From: Hordeum vulgare subsp. vulgare
Taxonomy: Eukaryota > Streptophyta > Magnoliopsida > Poales > Poaceae
Assembly: GCF_904849725.1 (NCBI RefSeq)
Contig: NC_058518.1
Span: 512,913,225-512,977,224 of the forward strand
Direction: 5' to 3'
Length of the DNA: 64,000 nucleotides
Position numbers and translations under genes: made by a program
In this document: piece by piece, positions 58,049 to 64,000 of the stretch
Position numbering within the stretch: the stretch's first letter is position 1
Layout of the letters: each line of letters starts with the position of its first letter
The notes under the pieces: model-generated
Database searches by the model: none
What the model saw: the letters and a program-made list of their open reading frames with translations, nothing else
What the model was told of the DNA's origin: nothing

Positions 58049-59463
58049 CTATCTAGGGTTAGTCAGCTCGGCGGTTTCATCGTTGCTGAATAGAACGAGG
58101 TCGGTGTCGTCCGCGTCGTCCGCGTTGTCTGTTGCCTCCATCTTGAGCAGGCGAAGTTGCATCCTGAGCCCTGTAGCAGAGAAAGTAAGCAAGTGAGTGA
58201 TATGGACAGTGCCAGGGAAATGGATTTGGCAGTGTACGGTTTGTGCGCTTGCCTTGAAGGTCTGCACTTATTTCCTCAAAACCTCCTGAGCAACAGTCTT
58301 CTGCGTCCACCGAAGATCCGAGGACAGACACCGAACTCGGTTGTTCGTCTTCGTTGGAGCTCACGACAGATACTATTTCTTTCAGATGATCGGATGGAGC
58401 TTGATTACCTTCACATCGATCGTGCTCATTCCTCTCAGTCTGAGTACAGCATAACACTCAGTTCGTCCATCATTGTTACAAAGGATAAAGAATAGTAAAC
58501 TACAGATAAGTAATTCATAGGCCAACCAAAATCTTTGATCTGTCGAGCAGAGGGGTTAGAAATAATAAATTCATAAAGTATATGCAGTGAATGCTTAGCA
58601 ATAAAATGAACATACCTGAGATGCAGAATATCGCGGGCTAGGGACAATAAAATGGTCATCTATTGCAAATGTCTGCTCTTGGTCCAGAATCATGTTCTGT
58701 GCAGAAGACTGAGCCTCCCCCTGCCACTCTGGAGATGCATGACTGCTATATAAATCGTGTTCACCACATAAACTAAAGGTCAGCCCGGTGCATGTAGCTC
58801 CCGCTTGGGCAGGGTCCGGGAAAGGGTATGACCACTTGGGTGCATGTAGTTCACCACATAAACTATGGTCAGAATTTCCACCATGCACAAGTCTTCCTCC
58901 AGTTTCAGATAGCTCTGGCACTGCACCGCTGTAAGTTGGTTCTTCAAAATTCACATGTATCTCGCGCTCGGTCACCACACTTTGCGCTTCATCCAGAGAT
59001 GCGGACGACAGAAGCGCTGCACGCTTTATTATTAGGGGAGATTGCACATCGCTTTCATCACAGCGATATGTCGAACTTCTGACTAACGATCTCCTTGGTC
59101 TGTCCTGATGCAGATCTTCAGAATTATATGGCCCTGATCCGATGATGTTCTCTGCCATAGAATACTCACCATGCGTGCAACTTGCTTTTCTCCTGCTCGA
59201 TTTCGGACTCCCTTGGTTGATGGATGAAGTAGAAACAGACTCCAACCTTGTTAAGCCACATATGTTCTCATCTCTCCAGCCACCATTGCTACTGATACCA
59301 AGAGGGTAACCACATGATCCTGGCATCACATCTCGATACAACTCGCCTTCTGGCCATTGCCGGCAAGCTGCTGCCCCTGAAGTAAACTTTGAGATCTCTT
59401 TTCCGTGCGTAGGGTACTCCTCCTCCGGCTGCTCTGAATCTTTCTTCAGAAAAATCAGCACTC
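58049..59463 (-). pseudogene. Three in-frame exons of an unrecognised plant gene, captured by Helitron 2
   Basis: On the minus strand, exons at about 59463-58616, 58439-58253 and 58170-58049 join in one open frame of roughly 380 codons ending at TAG 58049-58051. The first intron is GT-AG; the second has a GC donor (CTTCAAG|GCAAGC) with an AG acceptor, a recognised minor splice type. The protein is hydrophilic and Ser/Glu-rich, with SLDEAQSVVTEREIHVNFEE and, near the end, SSVDAEDCCSGGFEEISADL, then LRMQLRLLKMEATDN and an Asp-rich stretch ending LTNPR. No catalytic domain or membrane segment is visible; a short coiled segment is possible near the end. I do not recognise the family. The 5' part is missing, cut at the PPR fragment. 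Confidence 0.55.
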
Positions 59464-59466
59464 TGA

Positions 59467-59698
59467 GACAAGCCTCGCGCGCTTCGGCTCGGCCTCCTCC
59501 GCCCATGCGTATTCACGTCGGGCTCCCTCGTGCACGCCTACCTCCGCTTCGGCCGCGTCTCGGAGGCCTACAGGTTGTTCGACGAAATGCCCGAGCAGAA
59601 CCTGCCCGCATGGAACGCGATGATGTCCGGACCGTGCCACAACGCCCGCGTGTCTAAGACGGAGAAAGGGTCGTCACCATGTTCGAGGAAGGCTGCAG
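59467..59698 (+). pseudogene. PPR gene fragment, captured by Helitron 2
   Basis: The frame contains VFTSGSLVHAYLRFGRVSEA, YRLFDEMPEQNLPAWNAMMS, i.e. about one and a half PLS-class PPR units (L-x-S and P-type spacing with FDEMPE and W-N-A-M). It then shifts frame near 59650 and stops being PPR-like at about 59698, where RRP15 sequence begins. It is unrelated to the intact PPR gene at 34-36 kb beyond the shared repeat family. Too short to act. Confidence 0.7.
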
Positions 59699-60879
59699 GG
59701 CTTTCCAGGTCGCCTTCACCAAGATCATGGAGAAGAAGCTCGGCGACAACCCATTGGTTGGTTGTTACTCCCCTAATTCTCAACGTTTTTACATTTCTCT
59801 CATGGTGATGCATAGCATAAAAGGGGGACTAACACCTTTTCTTCTTGTTGCAAGGGTCCAATTCTGTCAGCGGACAAGAAATTGGCCGACGCCAAGTTGG
59901 CCGAGGAGGCGGACGAGCACAAGTCCAAGGGAGAGGCCCGCAAGGAGAAGCGCATTGTATGCCACACCTCACTCGCTTGCCCGCCAATTCGACACGCCAT
60001 TAGTATGTTTTTGTGTTCAGGGCATGACCTCTTGTTTCGTGGCGAATGCAGGCTGCGCAGAAGGGTCATAAAATACCTGAGAATGCTATTGACAACAAAG
60101 AAAAGATGCTTATCAAGGTTGCAACCCAAGGAGGTAATGTCCTGTTTTCTACCATGTCATTTTGCCTGCGTCTAATATCAAACTTCTCTAAACTCACCCT
60201 TTGCCCTCAAACATCTTTTCATGTACTCTACTGATGATGCAGTTGTCAGGTTGTTCAATGAGGTAAGCGCACTTGCCTTTCCTTAACTGCTAGACATACA
60301 TGTTGCTCTTTTTGTTGTGAATATAATTATTCAATATAGGGAGCTTCCATGGACTCTTACCTTAATGGAAATCTGTGGTTCTAATTGTTTTGAGTATTCA
60401 GGAAAATATGCTATGCCACGATAGTTGTTTCTGAAGACGTAGGACAGGGCTCCATGATACCTCTCCCATATGGCAATATATGGCAACTCTCATACTCATC
60501 ATACTTGGTTCAATTCTGTGTATATATTCGCGGAAGAGATTTTCTCAGTTCAAGCTGCAATTAGTTCCACACTTAGTTACTTACCTACTATGGGCTTATT
60601 TGATTCAAACGGGTTCCATTAGGGTTTTGGAGGATTTGAATCCTTAGGAAGTCTTCTGGTGTAGGTTACTTGATTAACTTTATTGAAATCCTTAAAAATT
60701 GGGACCTATTGGTACATTTAGGTTCTTTCCTAAATATTCCCTTGCACTCTATTTTGTATATACTTAGGAAAAAATCGTGTTAGCTAATTGGTAAGTCTTA
60801 AAATTTGTTTTTTCTTTCCAGGTGAGCAAGCGACAGACTAGGAAAGGTTTGAATCCATCAAGAAGTAAAGATGTCAAAT
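59699..60879 (+). pseudogene. RRP15: RRP15 fragment, five in-frame exons, captured by Helitron 2
   Basis: Exons at 59699-59756, 59855-59956, 60052-60133, 60243-60262 and 60822-60879 all have AG and GT borders and keep one frame. They encode AFQVAFTKIMEKKLGDNPL, GPILSADKKLADAKLAEEAD, then KGHKIPENAIDNKEKMLIKV, ATQGVVRLFNE and RKGLNPSRSKDVK. These are the conserved core motifs of RRP15, a nucleolar factor for 60S ribosomal subunit maturation (K-AF-I-K, PILSADKK, A-GVV-LFNA-sk). The N-terminal exon and the end of the protein are missing. It lies directly after the PPR fragment inside Helitron 2, so it is a captured copy and the functional gene should be elsewhere. Confidence 0.8.
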
Positions 60880-61337
60880 GTATGACCTTTTCCTTTTCAA
60901 TGCTATTCACTTCCTTCAATGTTTGAAGATTCATTTGACTCCTTCGCCTACTTTTTTGTACTTCTAATTGGTGGATGGCCAAACTTTGTATTATCGTTGT
61001 CTATTAATTATCTGGAAAAGAAAAGCGTTAGTGTGCATGGGACAACTCAAATAATTAGTCGAGAGGATGATCGAACATGTTTCTTGTTAGACAGAACAGT
61101 AGTCTGGAATACAATTTGCTGTATGCGGTGCCAGTTAGCACCACTATTACAATCTGATTATCCCAGCCTTATGCAAAACATGTTAACTGCCTCTTCTTTC
61201 CTTTATGCTTTCAATCTGTATCCAAGAATGAAATATCAGCATACACCCATGACCCCTTGTCATGACAATATGAAATATAAATTGGCAATTCGGGTGTTGT
61301 TATTTCTAAAGTTTTGTAAGGGTATTTGTTGTCTTAA
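60880..61337. other. Helitron 2 interior without recognised exons
   Basis: Probably intron or flank carried with the RRP15 piece. The 142-codon frame at 60919 has no motif. Confidence 0.35.
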
Positions 61338-61394
61338 TCAAGCTTGAAGAGAATTCTGTGAAATCTTGTTTTCAAACATCTCAATTGCGGAGCG

Positions 61395-61575
61395 AAATTT
61401 GTGAAAAACAATGAATATTAGAGAGATGTCATCGCTAAGATAGTATCCCATGCTGTAGTTTCGACCGTTGACGATGTAGTAACACGATAACGGTGATTTC
61501 CCGTTGCAAAGCCTTTTGAACACTCGAGATTGTTGAAGCATGTTGATATTGTTGTGAGAACCCGGCATTCGAAAG
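61395..61575 (-). pseudogene. Harbinger-type transposase fragment
   Basis: The minus-strand frame reads PGSHNNINMLQQSRVFKRLC, then NGRNYSMGYYLSDDIS. This is the block GS-N-D-NVL-S-F and Y-xNG-xYxMGYYL-DGIYP of plant transposon proteins (PIF/Harbinger). Only about 60 codons remain, with the catalytic surroundings lost. A frameshift follows at the GYYLSDD end. Confidence 0.65.
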
Positions 61576-61599
61576 AAAGCGTGCCAAATTCATAAGTCA

Positions 61600-62159
61600 T
61601 GTGGCCTTGCGCCAGCGGAGGGGATAAACGGCAAGGGGCGGCCTACATTGGAGGTACATCGAGAGCTCAGCTCCACAAGTAATGGAAGGGAGGGGGTGGC
61701 CACCATTGGAATGGGGGGAGTGACGGGAACAAAGTGAAGAGATAAGGACAACTTTTTTTTCTTCGAGAATAAGATGAGGAGAATGTTTTTTAGAAGAAGA
61801 TGAGGAAAGTGCTCCGGAGAACGCGCTTTGTGTCTCATGCGGAGGCTTGGTGTCTACGCTTAGAGCAGCTCACTCGCAAGAGCTTAGCAAGTTGTGCAAA
61901 AAACAATTTAAAATATATATTGTTTAATTTATTTTTTGAAAATATGTTGTACACAAAAATGCTATTACCCATCAAAAAACAAAACATTATTACCACTCAA
62001 TAAAAATGATAATTATTATTTAAAAAGTAATCCAATTTTTGTGTAAGCATTACATTATATTTTAAAACTTTAAAAGAAACTCTTTCCGTCCAAAAATAGA
62101 TGTATTACATTTAACATTATAATTTACATTTAATATTTAATGGTAAAATAAATAGGTTC
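61600..62159. other. A+T-rich tail of Helitron 2
   Basis: No gene. The last 200 bp before the terminal hairpin are very A+T-rich. Confidence 0.4.
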
Positions 62160-62203
62160 TGCATTTTTTCTAGCCCGGTGCAACGCACGGGCATTTGTAC
62201 TAG

Positions 62204-62675
62204 TCTCTACCGATGCACGCATGAGTTCAAACAAGAGCTTCAGTGGCTTGCTTAGAACAACGAGGAAAGAACACACCAACTTTAAAGATTGTGCAAACTG
62301 ATCGAGGTCATGGCCGGGCAAGTGACCCGAAGTCAAGGCTTTGGGATTTTGGAATCGTCATCTTAGCGGGGAAAAGATTGTCCCGGGAGACGACAGAGAA
62401 CTCGAGATTCCTGAACCTTATTTCTTGATCGCGGACGAAACTTTCGATCTTAGCGGTCGGGTCGGCGCGCAGCGTGAAGCTACCGAACGTGAGAACCTGC
62501 CCGGGGATGAAGCTTCCGATTTGGCCGAGGCGATCTATCGGGTCGACGCGCAGTGTGAAGCTGCCGAAGGTGAGAACCTGCCCAGGGACAAAGATGTCCC
62601 CGTTGGTGATTCGATCGCTTACGATTAAGCGGGCCATCAATCCTTTCGGTGATCCTACATCGGAACTCTCATCGG
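62204..62675. mobile_element. Gypsy-type internal sequence next to an LTR
   Basis: Both strands are open here (plus 62341-62628, minus 62640-62308). The segment contains a near-duplicate of about 93 bp (copies start near 62467 and 62560; shared words GCGCAG-GTGAAGCT-CCGAA and GTGAGAACCTGCCC). In the minus frame this gives repeated PGQVLTFGSFTLR units. It adjoins the TGTCAAAA LTR type and is probably part of the same element. Confidence 0.45.
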
Positions 62676-63141
62676 TGTCAAAATCGACGAATCTCGAGTA
62701 GGAGGTCCCGAGCTGTGGACCTTGGATCGATGGGTTGCACGGGACGAAGGAGACAATATTTACCCAGGTTCGGGCCCTTTTGAGGATGTAAAACCCTACG
62801 TCCTGCTTGATTATATTGATTTGTATGAGGATTACAACGTTAATCTACCTCGAGATCGTATGAGCTAAAAACCCTAGATGAGTCAACCTCTGCCTATGTG
62901 GATGAAACCCTCTGGTTTATATAGACATCAAGGGTTCTTAGGGTTACATATCACTGGCCTCTAGCCGGGGATAGATGCGCCGATCTAGCGTATTCAACTT
63001 GGACGACACGCCAGTCTCTAGAGCTTTCCCTTTTGAATACGAGGTTGTCATGCAGTCCGGTCTTCAATAATACGGCACATTACGTCGGCCTCTAGGAGAT
63101 GGGTCGACCATCCGAGGACCCCTTAGTTCCGGACTCCCTCA
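62676..63141 (+). mobile_element. Gypsy-type LTR, 466 bp, opposite orientation to the one at 28.4 kb
   Basis: It begins TGTCAAAATCGACGAATC and ends TTCCGGACTCCCTCA. It shares GGATCGATGGGTTGCA, ACCCAGGTTCGGGCCC, CCCTACGTCCTGCTTGAT and GGTTTATATAGACA with the LTR at 28353-28784. No second LTR of this copy is in the window. Confidence 0.6.
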
Positions 63142-64000
63142 CCCGAAGCCTCATCTCCGTCTCCCCTCGGGACCCAAACAGATCCATCCGAGAGAGAGTC
63201 CCCGGACGCTCGTCATGTCATATTTTTTTAAAAACATTTTTAATTCTTTTAGATTTTTTAAATTTGAAAAGAATAAAAATTCAGATTAAAAAAATTATTT
63301 TTTAGTAAATGATGTCATATTTGGATTCCTCACATTTTTTTGATAATAATGGATATATTATTTGTTGAATTTTGATTTATAGATTTAAAGATACTAATTA
63401 TGCCATATTAAATGAATCAATGGCAAAAATGAATAAAATAATGTTATTACTTATTTTATTTTCATTGAAATTCAATACCATTATTACTTTTTTATTATGA
63501 AATATTTAATTGTTTTTTTTGAGTTTTTTTTCCAGAATTTTTGCCTTTTTGAAGTTTTTTTTTATTTTTTAAATTAATCATTGCCCTTTATTTTAATATT
63601 TTTAGTTTATTTTAATAATTGTTTGGAATTCAAAAAATCAAATCCTGTGACATGAAGACCTAAGGGTTAATAAGATTGATAGCTTACTATTGTTAAGAAA
63701 ACAACAAGTGCAGACTTGAAAACTAGGGCAGATAAAACTAGGAAGTTAAGCGTGTTTGGGCTGGAGCAGTGAGGAGGGGTGATTAGTGACCGGTTGGAAA
63801 GTTAGATGATTCGAACAGTGATGAGGGGTGATTAAGATTAAATTGTCAAATAATTCAAAATTTAAAAATCGAATTTTTTTCCAAAAAATAATAATATATT
63901 TTTTTCAAAAAGAAAATCCTTTAGTGCCGGTCCGTAATGCAACCGGGACTAATTAGTTTCGACCTTTTGTCCCGATTATTTAGTCCCGGTTTTAAAGGCC
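63142..64000. other. A+T-rich intergenic sequence, then the start of another repeat
   Basis: 63220-63640 is over 75% A+T, with no gene. From 63921 the words TAGTGCCGGTCCGTAATGCA, CCGGGACTAATTAG and TTTAGTCCCGGTTTT are mutually inverted, typical of an end of a common grass foldback or DNA-transposon repeat. The element is cut by the window edge. Confidence 0.45.

Larger units (their letters stand above)
57478..62203 (+). mobile_element. Helitron 2 (about 4.7 kb) carrying pieces of four host genes
   Basis: The 5' end TCTCCCCTAATAATAAAGCG and 3' end GCAACGCACGGGCATTTGTA then CTAG|T match the pattern of Helitron 1. A GCCCG/CGGGC hairpin (GCCCGGTGCAACGCACGGGC) lies 9 nt before CTAG. The base before the 5' TC is G rather than the expected A. 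No Rep/helicase was seen. Inside, in order, are an SPPL exon 1 (+), a three-exon fragment of an unknown gene (-), a PPR fragment (+), RRP15 exons (+), and a Harbinger transposase scrap (-). Confidence 0.7.

Noticed and set aside
1..64000. CRISPR arrays, operons, tRNA or rRNA genes
   Set aside because: I looked for regular spacer arrays, tRNA T-loop words with matching acceptor stems, and rRNA signatures and found none. The tandem repeats present have no unique spacers.

Overview
This window looks like nuclear DNA of a large-genome grass, most likely from the tribe Triticeae (wheat, Aegilops, barley). The evidence is the mixture of repeats: a BARE/Angela/WIS-type Copia LTR about 1.8 kb long, a Sabrina-like Gypsy LTR end, many Stowaway MITEs beginning CTCCCTCCGT and flanked by TA, Tourist/Harbinger MITEs flanked by TTA, hAT elements with 8-bp target duplications, and two Helitrons. 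Between them lie a few plant genes with introns. Nothing in the window looks bacterial or viral.

Layout. 1-5.4 kb resembles plant mitochondrial intergenic DNA (a candidate nuclear insertion) and carries a broken RNase H fragment. 5.6-8.3 kb is a decayed PIF/Harbinger transposon split by a hAT element with a perfect 8-bp target duplication. 8.3-13.1 kb is MITE-rich intergenic DNA. 13.1-16.9 kb is A+T-rich and contains a diverged tandem array with a period near 305 bp. 18.1-19.4 kb is a damaged four-exon GDSL-type esterase gene. 20-29.2 kb is mostly transposons: Tourist elements, a Copia 3' end with its LTR, a Gypsy LTR, and Gypsy-type ORF remnants.

Three genes that look intact lie between 29.8 and 44.3 kb. 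They are a DUF2062 membrane-protein gene (+ strand, five exons, 169 aa), a DYW-type PPR RNA-editing factor (- strand, single exon, 538 aa, resembling Arabidopsis At2g15690/DYW2), and a receptor-like kinase of the At2g42960 type (- strand, seven coding exons, 508 aa, plus an inferred leader intron). In all three the frame closes with standard splice sites.

44.9-45.8 kb is a LINE remnant. Two Helitrons follow. The first (48.4-55.1 kb) contains a Harbinger derivative and a Stowaway. The second (57.5-62.2 kb) is a mosaic of captured gene pieces: exon 1 of a signal-peptide-peptidase-like gene, a three-exon piece of an unrecognised gene on the other strand, a PPR fragment, and five in-frame exons of the ribosome-biogenesis gene RRP15. 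A 40-bp sequence starting exactly at this Helitron's 5' terminus recurs inverted inside one of the captured exons, which is the most unusual observation here. The window ends in a Gypsy-type LTR and A+T-rich DNA.

The three intact genes have no evident shared pathway. The PPR protein should act in organelles, the kinase at the plasma membrane, and the DUF2062 protein in an unidentified membrane. All positions were read by eye. Element ends without a target duplication, and family names given from recognition alone, are approximate.
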